Shown one piece after another: positions 43,961 through 53,184 of a stretch of 64,000 nt of DNA. Source of the stretch: Levilactobacillus acidifarinae DSM 19394 = JCM 15949 (lineage in GTDB: Bacteria > Bacillota > Bacilli > Lactobacillales > Lactobacillaceae). The number at the start of each line of letters is the position of its first letter. The stretch's first letter is position 1. Location: NCBI RefSeq assembly GCF_001434835.1, contig NZ_AZDV01000006.1:1-64000 (forward strand), given 5' to 3'. Position numbers and translations under genes: made by a program. The notes below the pieces were generated by a model. That model did not search any database. It was given only the letters and a program-made list of their open reading frames with translations, and was not told where the DNA came from.

Positions 43961-45076
43961 CTATTCGTTCTCTGAGATAGTCCGTCGTGTCCCCCGTTGC
44001 AATCGTCGAGGCCACCACGACAGCCAGTGCTGCGTTCGTGTCGCTGAGGTTGTCGGTGCTGGTTCTACCGTCGGGACGGTCACCACCTGAGCCGCCTGCC
44101 CCTGTAACTTGGTCAGTTCCACCAAGACTGTCTGAGTGGTCTGGGCATCCCACAAGGCATTGTGTTGATGCGGATTCACAATGTTTAACAGTCCTGCCAC
44201 CCCGTTCAACGGCAACTGGTACGCCACCGTGTTGCGGGAAAGATTATGCCGATTGAGGACCCGGCTCATGTAAGTCTCCCCGTCAAAAACCGTCAGTGGT
44301 GCCAGCACGATTGCTCGCTCCGCCTCGGTCAGTTTCTGCAGGTTCATTTGGATTAACACGTCTAACGCCTTGAGATCATTATGATAGTTCCAAAACACCA
44401 AGGGTAATCGTCGGGCCAACACCTGGGTAATGAACGCCCGCAACACGGCTAAGGGCGCGGCCCGTTGTGTATAGGTTGCCATGGTCACTCCCGTTTCCGT
44501 CAACCCGCGCAGTTTCATCTCGGGTGCAAATTCCGGCCGGTCAACGTACCGGTTAAAGGATAGATCGATTGCACGATCCCCGGCGTATCCCAGCGCGCTT
44601 AGTTGAAACACCCCAAAGTTGATTCCTGCCACCGTGGTTTGCGTCCGGTGAATCTGGTCTGATTGACGTTGTGTCTGAAATAATTGGGCAAACTCACAAT
44701 CGACCACCACGTACTCCCGCGGGAGTTGTTGGGTGACCTGCAGCGACTGAAAAATTGACAACGGGGTACCCTCAGCGACGGCCGGTAACACGACACCGCG
44801 GTCTTGTAAGTACTGGGTCAAGGCTGTGGTCGTTGCAAATTCATGGTGCTGCGCCACACGTTTTTCCGTCAGCAGGATCTGCTGACCCTTCTGAAATTGA
44901 ACCACGTACCGTTGACCCGCATCCCGGTCGATACGCGTCACGTTCCCCATCTTACTGTTCTCCGGCGCCAGGGCTAATTGGTGCTGCGGGGTGAACCGGT
45001 AGGCGGGATAGCCTACAATATAGAAATAGTTGCGTTGGCCTGATGCGGTACGTTCTAAAAAGTCGATTGACGGCAT
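43961..45076 (-). CDS. DEDDh 3'-5' exonuclease-like protein
   Basis: A 371-residue protein. Residues ~1-110 are an unrecognised N-terminal region. The exonuclease fold follows: VVVDCEFAQL (DxE), FWNYHNDLKALDVL (second Asp) and HNALWDAQTT (His...Asp), the DEDDh set. The insert between motif I and II is long. Members degrade DNA or RNA ends. It stands beside an Mrr-like gene, but in a separate unit, and a role in defence is not shown. Confidence 0.72.
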   Translation of the reverse strand: MPSIDFLERTASGQRNYFYIVGYPAYRFTPQHQLALAPENSKMGNVTRIDRDAGQRYVVQFQKGQQILLTEKRVAQHHEFATTTALTQYLQDRGVVLPAVAEGTPLSIFQSLQVTQQLPREYVVVDCEFAQLFQTQRQSDQIHRTQTTVAGINFGVFQLSALGYAGDRAIDLSFNRYVDRPEFAPEMKLRGLTETGVTMATYTQRAAPLAVLRAFITQVLARRLPLVFWNYHNDLKALDVLIQMNLQKLTEAERAIVLAPLTVFDGETYMSRVLNRHNLSRNTVAYQLPLNGVAGLLNIVNPHQHNALWDAQTTQTVLVELTKLQGQAAQVVTVPTVEPAPTTSATRTQHWLSWWPRRLQRGTRRTISENE

Positions 45077-45175
45077 AGCGTCCCCTCCCCAGGGTTATTT
45101 TGAGTTCAGCATACCATATCTCGGCCCAAAAACGAACGTACATTCGATAATCGGCTATAAAACCCTTTATAACCG

Positions 45176-45221
45176 CAAAAGAAGACCACCGTCACAGCGA
45201 AATATCGTCGTAGCGGTGGTC
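45176..45221 (-). terminator. Terminator after the stomatin gene
   Basis: Minus-strand GACCACCG...CGGTGGTC stem followed by TTCTTTTG. Confidence 0.65.
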
Positions 45222-45235
45222 CCATCAATTTTAAG

Positions 45236-46138
45236 TTAAGCCTTGGTGGCTTGGAACGCCTTCGCAATCGCCGGAATCGTCCCCAAACTATCAATGGTGC
45301 TGTTGGGCATGATCACGGTGTTGGCATCACTCTTGGCCAATTCCTTAAAGGCCGCGATGTTTTGCGAAATGAAGTAGTTTTGTGAAGACAACTTCAACGC
45401 CGCATCTAGCTTCGCTACTTGGTAGGCCTGCGCGTCGGCTTCCGTGTGGATCGCCGTGGCCTTAGCCTTAGCCGAGTTGACCAACGCCGTGTTTTGCGCG
45501 GTGTTGGTGGCTAACAAGGCCTGGTTATTGGCTTCGTTTTCTAGCGTGATTGACTTACTCTTCCCTTCGGCCGTGGCAATCGCCGCGTCCCGTTCCCGGG
45601 TAGCCTTTAAGAGTTTGTTCATCGAATCTTGGATGTCCTTGGACGGGTTGACCGAATCAATGTTGACCCGGTCAACGTTTAAGCCGTAACCGGCCGTGAC
45701 GTCGGATAAGCCCGAGAACAGTGCTTGGTTGATCTCTTCGGTCCCGTTTAGGACCTCGTTCAATTCCTTATTCCCGATAATCCCCCGCAATGACGCCCGG
45801 GTATCCTGGGTCATACTGCGGACCGAATCCTCGTTTTTAAACACGAAGTCTTCAATATTCGTCACGTGGTATTTCAGCGAAATTTTCACGGAAATCTCCG
45901 CGTTATCCTTGGTGATCACGATCTGTTCGTCCAAATCCACGGGCGTCTGGGCCGTGCTGACCCGGATCACGTGCGAAATGAACGGCGCAATCAGGTGAAA
46001 CCCGGGTGTTAGGGTCTTGTTGTACTTCCCTAACGTGATGACGACGCCCCGGTCCGGTTGCGTGATGATCTTGACCATGTTCAGTAAGACCAGCGCGATC
46101 ACTAACACAACAATGATCAGTATAAAGGTACCCCACAT
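45236..46138 (-). CDS. SPFH/Band 7 (stomatin-like) membrane protein
   Basis: A 300-residue protein with an N-terminal membrane helix (FILIIVVLVIALVLLNMV), the Band 7 domain (QPDRGVVITLGKYNKTLTPGFHLIAPF; DNAEISVKISLKYHV) and an Ala/Glu-rich coiled coil (RDAAIATAEGKSKSI). Such proteins oligomerise in membranes and organise microdomains. It begins one nt after an NfeD-like gene, the usual partner of stomatins. Confidence 0.9.
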   Translation of the reverse strand: MWGTFILIIVVLVIALVLLNMVKIITQPDRGVVITLGKYNKTLTPGFHLIAPFISHVIRVSTAQTPVDLDEQIVITKDNAEISVKISLKYHVTNIEDFVFKNEDSVRSMTQDTRASLRGIIGNKELNEVLNGTEEINQALFSGLSDVTAGYGLNVDRVNIDSVNPSKDIQDSMNKLLKATRERDAAIATAEGKSKSITLENEANNQALLATNTAQNTALVNSAKAKATAIHTEADAQAYQVAKLDAALKLSSQNYFISQNIAAFKELAKSDANTVIMPNSTIDSLGTIPAIAKAFQATKA

Positions 46139-46139
46139 G

Positions 46140-46346
46140 TTAATCTCCTCCTCGTTGGGCCGGGACGACTTGAACCGTCAAGCCGTGCTGGTCCGCTTGC
46201 ACCACTTTCACCGTATCGCCAACGTGCAACGGTTCCGTTGCGTGCAACCGATAGAAGATCCCGTAAAACGTGGCCCCCACCGTCACGTCCGCGTGACTCA
46301 GCACAAATTGACGCCCAATCAGGCGTTGATCCAGGTTGTCGATCAT
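46140..46346 (-). CDS. NfeD-like OB-fold protein
   Basis: A 68-residue protein that corresponds to the soluble OB-fold end of NfeD proteins (GATFYGIFYRLHATEPLHVGDTVKVVQADQHG). It has no membrane helices or protease domain, so it is a minimal NfeD. It is coupled to the stomatin gene, with GAGGGGG before its own ATG. NfeD and stomatin proteins work as pairs. Confidence 0.8.
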   Translation of the reverse strand: MIDNLDQRLIGRQFVLSHADVTVGATFYGIFYRLHATEPLHVGDTVKVVQADQHGLTVQVVPAQRGGD

Positions 46347-46476
46347 CAGCGGTTCCCCCTCGTTTAATCATGGTTAAATTAAATGATAGGCTAGTTGACC
46401 GGGCAATACCAGCGTTTTTCTCTAAAAATCAGCCGGTCGCTTTCCGTCCAACGCGGTTAAATCCGCGGGGTTCTCA

Positions 46477-47121
46477 CTAGTTTTCGTCACGGCTGGGGGC
46501 CATTCGGCCAAAGATGGCAAAAGTGTCGCACAGACTCAGAATGATCACCGTTCCCGCGCGGTCAAAGAGCCGCCCCATGACCACCCCGACCGCGAAATCC
46601 GAACTCGGTTGCGTCCCGGTATAGGCCAGTGGAACGTGTGCGTAAGCCATCAGCATGAACGCGACGTTGACCAAAACAACGGCCCCGATAATGGCCACCA
46701 TTCGCCAGCCCTTAGGCGACCAATCCGTAAACTGCCGCCCACTCTGCCACAGCACAATCAGGTTTAAGAGTAACAAGCTGCTCAGCCAATCCACGTTTAC
46801 CCGTAAAAACGCCAAAAAATAATACATCAAAACGGCTCCCACGTTGACGGCCAGCGACCACCGGCCCCAGCGTTGCCGCCGCAAATTTGCCTGATCCTGT
46901 TGCTGAAAGTGGGTTAACAACCCCAAGTCTTCTTTCAACAAACTGTCCAACGAAACCTGATAAGCGTCGCTGATGTGGACCAACATGGTCACGTCCGGAT
47001 ACGTCCGCCCGGTCTCCCAACTGGAAACGGTCTTACGCGAGACATGTAACTGCGTCGCAATGGCCGCCTGGGTCATGCCGCGCCGATGCCGTAGTTCCTT
47101 TAAATTTTCCGCAAAGCTCAC
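46477..47121 (-). CDS. XRE-family regulator with C-terminal membrane domain
   Basis: A 214-residue protein. Residues 3-65 are a Cro/C1-type HTH (FAENLKELRHRRGMTQAAIATQLHVSRKTVSSWETG is the region). Four hydrophobic segments follow from about residue 88. The DNA-binding part is therefore tethered to the membrane. The start is GTG at 47121, with GGAGGTGGGG upstream; an ATG at 47136 overlaps that site. Targets unknown; the NfeD-stomatin unit lies next downstream. Confidence 0.8.
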   Translation of the reverse strand: MSFAENLKELRHRRGMTQAAIATQLHVSRKTVSSWETGRTYPDVTMLVHISDAYQVSLDSLLKEDLGLLTHFQQQDQANLRRQRWGRWSLAVNVGAVLMYYFLAFLRVNVDWLSSLLLLNLIVLWQSGRQFTDWSPKGWRMVAIIGAVVLVNVAFMLMAYAHVPLAYTGTQPSSDFAVGVVMGRLFDRAGTVIILSLCDTFAIFGRMAPSRDEN

Positions 47122-47213
47122 TTGCCCCACCTCCACCTTCTAACTTAGCGAAATTTATGTGATTCGCCAAGCTAGTCTTTGTAGCATTCCCGCTAGATCA
47201 ACGTTTGACGGCT

Positions 47214-47250
47214 AAAAAAACACTCGGCCAATTGGTTACGCCGAGTGTTA
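47214..47250 (-). terminator. Terminator after the lipoprotein gene
   Basis: AACACTCGGC/GCCGAGTGTT hairpin on the minus strand with TTTTTTT; it overlaps the last codons of the out-of-frame end of the lipoprotein. Confidence 0.8.
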
Positions 47251-47774
47251 TTTCGCTAAAATTGTCAAATTAACGGTCATGTGTCGCACGCGCTGGGCGG
47301 CGTGATCCCGGTTAATCTGCTGAACCACCTGAGACAGCGTGGTATGAGCCACCGTGTGTCTCCGTCCGAATGCACCACAAAACTTTCGTACGTCACCCGT
47401 TGACCCTTCAACGTAAACCAGTTTGGTTCCAGCTTCTTTTGGGCTTCTTGAATGTGGGCGTCCGGCCACACAGAATAGCGTTTGGTGCCGTGGACCTGCT
47501 CCGTTTCCACCTGCCAACCAAGTTTAAAATCCGAGACCTCCTGCCAACGCTGAACCCCCGTATGTTTCACCGCATAATAGATCACACTACTATAGAGAAG
47601 CTTAGGCTGTTGGCGCAAGGCGTGCACCGTCAAAGGGCTCACCGCCGGCCGGGATGAGTTGGCCGTTGAATTGGCCGTCGTCGCCGTAGACCGCGGCTGC
47701 CGGTGACACCCGGCAACGCCCCCGCCAAATAGCGTCACGACCGCCAAACCGCTCACTAAAAATCTGGGTACCAT
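47248..47774 (-). pseudogene. Lipoprotein gene with a frameshift
   Basis: From 47774 the frame encodes a signal peptide with lipobox VAGC and a domain running to RVTYESFVVHSDGDT near 47355. It then continues as RWLIPRCLRWF..., which looks non-native. The neighbouring frame picks up with TVAHTTLSQVVQQINRDHAA and ends at 47248 in a plausible C-terminus, just before a terminator. The junction lies in an ACACAC run (minus GAGACACACGG); removing one AC unit joins the halves. It could be a real frameshift, phase variation or a sequencing error. The intact product would be a ~175-residue surface lipoprotein of unknown role. Confidence 0.65.
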
Positions 47775-48321
47775 GTCCCCACCTCCCACGAATCGCCTTA
47801 GTCTACGCCGAATTTTAGCAAAACGTCAGTCTTGACTTTTACTATTCGTCCGGATAGCCGTTAATCATTTGCTCATTACGTAAACCATTTTACCCATTTT
47901 ATACGTTTGATTCCGGTCTTCATCGTTCTACCAACGACTATATAATTTGAGAATTAATGATTAAATTTCCGGTAGACCATTTTAGTGATTATGTTACTTA
48001 AGTTATTATCTTTACTCATGTATATTGCAGTAATACTGGCTTTCTTCGAAAATTGAAAACTATAAATTTTTTGAAAATAGCCCATTACCATTACCCACCT
48101 AAACTTTATTTGTCATAAGTCATAACCCCCCTTGATATTCAATCAAATAGTGACTACAATGAAGGTGAAATCTGGATTGTCCATTTAACTAATTATGTGG
48201 TAATTAGTTATCTTTTCCAGAGAATAGTTGTTGGACACTTACTTAAGTTGTTTAAACGGGAATGGTCATGCGGCCATCCCAGTCACAACGTTGAATTGAT
48301 ATCTTGAGGGGGATTTCAATC
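47775..48321. other. Long A+T-rich leader region of the adhesin gene
   Basis: No gene found. An inverted repeat AACTAATTA/TAATTAGTT (48187-48195, 48201-48209) may be an operator. A second hairpin is formed by GGGAATGG and CCATCCC (about 48259-48281), closed further by GTTGT/ACAAC. Ribosome site GAGGGGG lies before 48322. Confidence 0.45.
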
Positions 48322-51300
48322 ATGAAGAACATCTTAAACGAAACCAAGGAACACTATAAGAGCTATAAGGCAGGCAAGCACTGGGTTTACGCTTGCTTGA
48401 CGGTCACCACGCTGGGGTTAGGCCTACTGGGAAGTTCCGTCGTTGCGCAAGCTGACACTACCACCACAGGGGACACCACCCAGACCGTGGACACCGAGCA
48501 AGTCGACGCGACCGCCAAGGCCCAACCATCGGCCACGACCACGTTAAAGACCGCACCAGAAACGACACCGGTCAAAGACACGACGCCCGCCGCTGTTACG
48601 ACGGATCCCCAAACGACCGCCAAACCAGAGATGCCGGCCGGCACGGAAACCTCGACTAAGGCCCCTGCCGAAACACCGGCAACGACGACACCAGAAACCA
48701 CGACACCAGAAACGACCACGCCAGCCGGGACCACACCCGTTAGCAATCAAAATAAGCCAGAGACGCCAACCGTAGAAAAACCAGCCGCGACACCCGCACC
48801 CAAGGCAGCCGCCGCACCCGTAGCCACACCGGCGGTCACGCCAGCTACCGGGGAAACCGATGGCACGACGGCTAACTCGGCTAAGGCCGCAACCGACGCA
48901 ACGGCAACGGTTAAACCAGAAGCTGAAGCCGAAGTTGATCCGACGACGGATCCCAACAACGCGGTGAACTGGATGCCCGATCCCGCCATGCGGCAATGGA
49001 TTGAAGACACCTTGACCGCACAACACACCATGCTAGTTAACGGTGTGCGTAAAGGCACCTTCGTCACCGACGAAAACCTCTATCAATTCGTGAATGATTC
49101 ATTCCAATTGTCTGACGGAACTTATCAAAATCAACCTAACGTCACGAGTCTAAAAGGATTGGAACGCTTTACTAATCTGACAGCGCTAGACGTCACGAAT
49201 CCTAAACTGACACCGGCCGGCATGATTAACTTTGACTTTGCCCCCGCCATGACCAGCTTCCGCATCAACAACTATGAAACCGCTAACTTGAACTGGAATT
49301 TACCGCTCAACGATTTTTTGAACACCTACCTGCCCCAGAATACTAACTTAAAGTTTCTTTCCTTAGACAATCTGGGACTTACCGGTGATTTAACCGGCCT
49401 AGTGAAGTACAAGGATTTAACCATGGTGACCTTAACTCAAAACAAGCTCACCGGGACATTACCTGATCTCACGCAATCGAAAGACATGTTCGAACTCAAT
49501 CTTAACCACAATCAATTAAGTGGGACCTTCGACCCGACGAACCTACCATCGCTGTCGACCCTTAACATTTCGGATAACAACTTTTCGGGTGATTTCCCCG
49601 ATACCGGTAATATTGGCTTCGTGGCCTACGCCCAAAACCATTTCACTTCCGGTCTTTACCATCCTCAAGACGAGGACTACTTCCATTACGAAGGCTGGAA
49701 TCAAGACTTAACCACCCCGGACTATACTCAGGGCCAAGCTCAGGCTGGCATTAACCCGTTTGCTGATGCTGGTGTCACGAGTCTCCAGGACACCACCACC
49801 GGTGACATTCTCTCTCCTAAATACAGTCTAATTTCGTTTGGTAATCTCAACTCGACCCCCATCATCTACAGTCCGACCGCGCCCACGAACGTAAAGGACT
49901 ATGCAAGCTGGGCCGACTGGGCCGACCAGCAGACTAACGCCCGTTCTTGGTTTAAATTCACCCTGAGTAACACCGGTCAGTACAAGTTAACGCCCGTGAA
50001 GGCCCTGCCTGGTGGTTACTACGTCTTCCGGGTGGCCGCCTACATTGGCCAATATAAAGACGATAATTACTCCGCCTTTATCACCTCTAAAATCGACGAA
50101 GGAACCGCCAGCACCATTACCGTCAAAAACGTTGACCAACAAGGAAACCTCATCAGTCAACAAGTGCTCGACGGTAAGGTCGGTGACCGGATCACCGTTA
50201 ACGCCGACAATTTAGCCAATTACAAATTAGTCAGCACCGCCGCCACCGTCAACAAAATTTACACGGACGCACCCCAAACCGTTACCTTCGTCTACGCCTC
50301 TACGCTAGGAACCGTTACCGTGAAGGAAATTGCCCCCGACGGCACCGTGTTAGATCAACGCACCCTGACCGGGACCATCGACGACGCCTTCACCGCTAAC
50401 GCCGGCAAGCACTACGGTTACACGCTGGTGGGTAATCCAACCGTCGCCGGAACCTACACCGAAGCGCCCCAAACCATTACGTTTAACTACACTAATACGC
50501 AAGGAACCGTTACCGTGCAAAACGTGGATACTAACGGTAAAGTTCTCGACCAAAAGACTTTGACCGGCAACGTGGGGGACACCTTTACCACCAATGCCGA
50601 CAAACTTGCCGGGTACACTTTAACCAGCGCTCCAACCGCCACTGGCACCTACACCGAAGATCCCCAAACGGTTACCTTCGTCTACGCCATCGCTAAGGGA
50701 ACCGTCACCGTTAAGAACGTCGATACTAACGGCAACGTTCTCAACCAAACGACCTTAACCGGTAACGTGGGGGACACCTTCACGGCCAACGCCGAAAAGA
50801 TTTACGGCTACACCTTAACCAGTAACCCAACGGCCACCGGAACCTACACCGAAGACCCACAAACGGTCACCTTCGTGTACACCATCGCCAAGGGCACCGT
50901 CACCGTTAAGAATGTCGATACCGACGGCAACGTCCTTAATCAGCACACCTTAACGGGTAACGTCGGCGATACCTTCACCGCTAACGCCGATACGCTCGAT
51001 GGTTACCAAGTTACTGGCCCCGCTACGCAGACCGGGACTTACACCGAAGTACCCCAGACGGTCACCTTCACGTTTAGTCAGTTACCAGCCGCTCAAGGGA
51101 CGGTCATCGTCAAGAACGTTGACCCCGACGGCAACGTCCTCATGCAACACACCTTGACCGGGAAAGTTGGGGATACCTTCACGGCCAACGCCGATACGCT
51201 CACTGGTTACCAAGTCACCGGACCCGCTACGCAGACCGGGACTTACACCGCAGCGCCACAAACCATCACCTTCACCTTGGCAAAGATCACCACGGGTGGT

Positions 51301-51897
51301 GGCGGTGACATCCCAGCTACGAACGGAACGGTCATCGTCAAGAACGTCGACGCCAACGGTAACGTTTTGAGCCAACACACCTTAACCGGGAAGGTTGGCG
51401 ACACCTTCACCGCTAACGCCGATACGTTAACCGGTTACCAAGTCACCGGGCCCGCTACGCAATCCGGGACCTACGCCGAAACGCCGCAAACCATCACCTT
51501 CGTCTTCAATAAGGTGACGACGGACGACAATAATGGTGAAGGCGATCAGGTAACACCAACGCCAACGACCCCAACTAAGCCGACGACACCGACGACACCA
51601 ACCCATGGCGCTCAACCGGCCAAGGCCCAACCCGTCACTGGTGCTCAAAACGACCAAGCGGCTCGTCCCGCTAACCGCGCCATCACGCCAGCGGTCGTTA
51701 CGACCGCCAGTGCTGCGGCAACGGTAACTCCAGCGCCGGTCGCTACGACCCATTCGGCCGCGGCTCAACCGACCAAGGTGCCAACCACCAAGTTACCGCA
51801 GACCAACGACCAAGCTAGTGTGAACCCATTGGTCGCCGGCCTGACCCTGTTGCTTGCCACCTTGGGACTGGGTCTCAAGCGCAAGCGGAACCACTAA
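48322..51897 (+). CDS. LPxTG surface adhesin with LRR-like region and seven MucBP repeats
   Basis: A 1191-residue wall-anchored protein. The N-terminus is a KxYKxGKxW-type signal (HYKSYKAGKHW) cut after VAQA. A Thr/Pro/Ala-rich stalk follows (to about residue 205), then a leucine-rich region (~215-420, LSLDNLGLTGDLTGL type). A non-repeated domain comes next, and then seven MucBP repeats of ~65 residues (GTVTVKNVDTDGNVL ... PQTVTFVY). A Thr/Pro linker and the sortase signal LPQTN with hydrophobic helix and KRKRNH tail end it. MucBP domains bind mucin glycans, so gut or plant-surface adhesion is likely. ATG at 48322 follows GAGGGGG. Confidence 0.93.
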   Translation: MKNILNETKEHYKSYKAGKHWVYACLTVTTLGLGLLGSSVVAQADTTTTGDTTQTVDTEQVDATAKAQPSATTTLKTAPETTPVKDTTPAAVTTDPQTTAKPEMPAGTETSTKAPAETPATTTPETTTPETTTPAGTTPVSNQNKPETPTVEKPAATPAPKAAAAPVATPAVTPATGETDGTTANSAKAATDATATVKPEAEAEVDPTTDPNNAVNWMPDPAMRQWIEDTLTAQHTMLVNGVRKGTFVTDENLYQFVNDSFQLSDGTYQNQPNVTSLKGLERFTNLTALDVTNPKLTPAGMINFDFAPAMTSFRINNYETANLNWNLPLNDFLNTYLPQNTNLKFLSLDNLGLTGDLTGLVKYKDLTMVTLTQNKLTGTLPDLTQSKDMFELNLNHNQLSGTFDPTNLPSLSTLNISDNNFSGDFPDTGNIGFVAYAQNHFTSGLYHPQDEDYFHYEGWNQDLTTPDYTQGQAQAGINPFADAGVTSLQDTTTGDILSPKYSLISFGNLNSTPIIYSPTAPTNVKDYASWADWADQQTNARSWFKFTLSNTGQYKLTPVKALPGGYYVFRVAAYIGQYKDDNYSAFITSKIDEGTASTITVKNVDQQGNLISQQVLDGKVGDRITVNADNLANYKLVSTAATVNKIYTDAPQTVTFVYASTLGTVTVKEIAPDGTVLDQRTLTGTIDDAFTANAGKHYGYTLVGNPTVAGTYTEAPQTITFNYTNTQGTVTVQNVDTNGKVLDQKTLTGNVGDTFTTNADKLAGYTLTSAPTATGTYTEDPQTVTFVYAIAKGTVTVKNVDTNGNVLNQTTLTGNVGDTFTANAEKIYGYTLTSNPTATGTYTEDPQTVTFVYTIAKGTVTVKNVDTDGNVLNQHTLTGNVGDTFTANADTLDGYQVTGPATQTGTYTEVPQTVTFTFSQLPAAQGTVIVKNVDPDGNVLMQHTLTGKVGDTFTANADTLTGYQVTGPATQTGTYTAAPQTITFTLAKITTGGGGDIPATNGTVIVKNVDANGNVLSQHTLTGKVGDTFTANADTLTGYQVTGPATQSGTYAETPQTITFVFNKVTTDDNNGEGDQVTPTPTTPTKPTTPTTPTHGAQPAKAQPVTGAQNDQAARPANRAITPAVVTTASAAATVTPAPVATTHSAAAQPTKVPTTKLPQTNDQASVNPLVAGLTLLLATLGLGLKRKRNH
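50108..51510 (+). repeat. Seven tandem MucBP repeat units
   Basis: In-frame units of roughly 195-230 nt. The last three share nearly identical segments (for example ACCGCTAACGCCGATACG), which suggests recent duplication or gene conversion. Confidence 0.85.
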
Positions 51898-51920
51898 ATT
51901 CGTTGCCCCTCAAGACAAAC

Positions 51921-51960
51921 TAAAGCCCCGTCACGTGAAATCACGTGACGGGGCTTTAGT
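51921..51960. terminator. Bidirectional terminator
   Basis: TAAAGCCCCGTCACGTGA and its exact complement; it ends the adhesin transcript and the convergent alcohol dehydrogenase. Confidence 0.85.
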
Positions 51961-51975
51961 GTTCTCATCATCTCA

Positions 51976-53031
51976 TTAGTCTTCCCCGATTTTCAACACG
52001 CACGCGCCCTTGATATCGCCCTGCTTCACAAAGCGTAGGGCCTCATCGGCTTTGTCAAAGGCGTACGACGTGGTGGCCGGCTGAATGTTGAGTCGATCAG
52101 CCAGCGTTAAGAATTCTTCGCCGTCACGCCGAGTGTTACTTTCCACGCTGGTCAGGTTCTTTTCGTGGAAAATGTGGTCCTGGTAGTTCAAGACCGGAAT
52201 ATCGCTGAGGTGAATGCCCGCTAACGCTAAGGTACCGCCCTTAGCCAGGTTAGCCAGTTCGTTCGGTACCATGTCGCCCACTGGCGCAAACATGATGGCC
52301 GAATCCAACTTGACCGGTGACGGGTCGTACGCCCCTTGCGCCGAGGCGGCCCCCAGTTGCAGGCCGAACTTTTGGGCGTCCTTACCCCGGGTGAAGACGT
52401 GGACCTGAATCCCCTGGTCGATGGCAATCTGGGCGGTAATGTGCGCCGACCCACCAAAACCATACAACCCTAAGGTTCCGCCGGCTGGCACGTTGGCCCG
52501 CTCGAAGGCCCGGTAGCCGATGATGCCGGCACACAACAGTGGCGCCGCCGTCACGGAATCGAACCGTTCCGGAATCCGGTAGGCGAAGCCCTCGGGCACC
52601 GTCACGTATTGCGCGTAACCACCGTCGTGGTCCCAGCCGGTGTACTTGGAGTGCGGACACAGGTTTTCGCGACCCGACCGGCAGTAGCGGCACACGCCAC
52701 AGGTCCAGCGTAACCACGGTACCCCGATGCGTTCGCCCAGCTTGAACCGATTGGTTTGGGGGCCGTTGCCAACCACCTCACCGATGATTTCGTGCCCCGG
52801 CGTGACGTGGGCGTGGTGGACGGGTAGGTCGCCCTCACTCACGTGGAGATCAGTATGACACACCCCACAGGCCAAGATGCGGACTAACGTTTCGCCCGGT
52901 CCCGGTTGGGGTACCGGTTTAGTCACCAATTCCAGCGGCGATTGCGGGCCGTCGATGGGCCCTGGCGTGGTCACCTGCCAGGCCTTCATCTGCGACGGTA
53001 GGTGTGCCATCATTACTGTTTGTTCCGTCAT
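51976..53031 (-). CDS. Zinc-dependent alcohol dehydrogenase
   Basis: A 351-residue medium-chain dehydrogenase. Catalytic zinc ligands are in CGVCHTDLH and GHEIIGEV. The structural zinc Cys cluster is CGVCRYCRSGRENLC, and the Rossmann motif is GLYGFGGSAH. It interconverts alcohols and aldehydes with NAD(P)H in the cytoplasm. AAGGAGG precedes the ATG. Chain-length preference cannot be told. The first ~15 residues are longer than in typical AdhP. Confidence 0.9.
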   Translation of the reverse strand: MTEQTVMMAHLPSQMKAWQVTTPGPIDGPQSPLELVTKPVPQPGPGETLVRILACGVCHTDLHVSEGDLPVHHAHVTPGHEIIGEVVGNGPQTNRFKLGERIGVPWLRWTCGVCRYCRSGRENLCPHSKYTGWDHDGGYAQYVTVPEGFAYRIPERFDSVTAAPLLCAGIIGYRAFERANVPAGGTLGLYGFGGSAHITAQIAIDQGIQVHVFTRGKDAQKFGLQLGAASAQGAYDPSPVKLDSAIMFAPVGDMVPNELANLAKGGTLALAGIHLSDIPVLNYQDHIFHEKNLTSVESNTRRDGEEFLTLADRLNIQPATTSYAFDKADEALRFVKQGDIKGACVLKIGED

Positions 53032-53134
53032 CGTGCATTCCTCCTTAAACCACTTAGCTTTCTTTTCCCCTTCTAGTTTAGTCTTAATTATCTTAACCGT
53101 GCAGGCCAGAACACGGAATTCGTTTACTCACCGC

Positions 53135-53179
53135 TAAAAAATCCCGCCACGTCGATCAGCACGATCGGCATAGCGGGAG
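53135..53179 (-). terminator. Terminator after the WYL regulator
   Basis: CCCGC...GCGGG-type minus-strand hairpin with inner CGATC pairing, followed by ATTTTTTAG. Confidence 0.75.
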
Positions 53180-53184
53180 TCATT

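Noticed and set aside
47248..47517. Separate 89-residue gene overlapping the lipoprotein
   Set aside because: Its C-terminal half continues the lipoprotein domain in another frame; its own N-terminal half looks non-native.
48387..48746. Long minus-strand frame inside the adhesin gene
   Set aside because: It is a shadow of the Thr/Ala/Pro-rich coding region and has no ribosome site.
50108..51510. CRISPR-like repetition
   Set aside because: The repeats are in-frame MucBP domains of ~195-230 nt, with no spacers.
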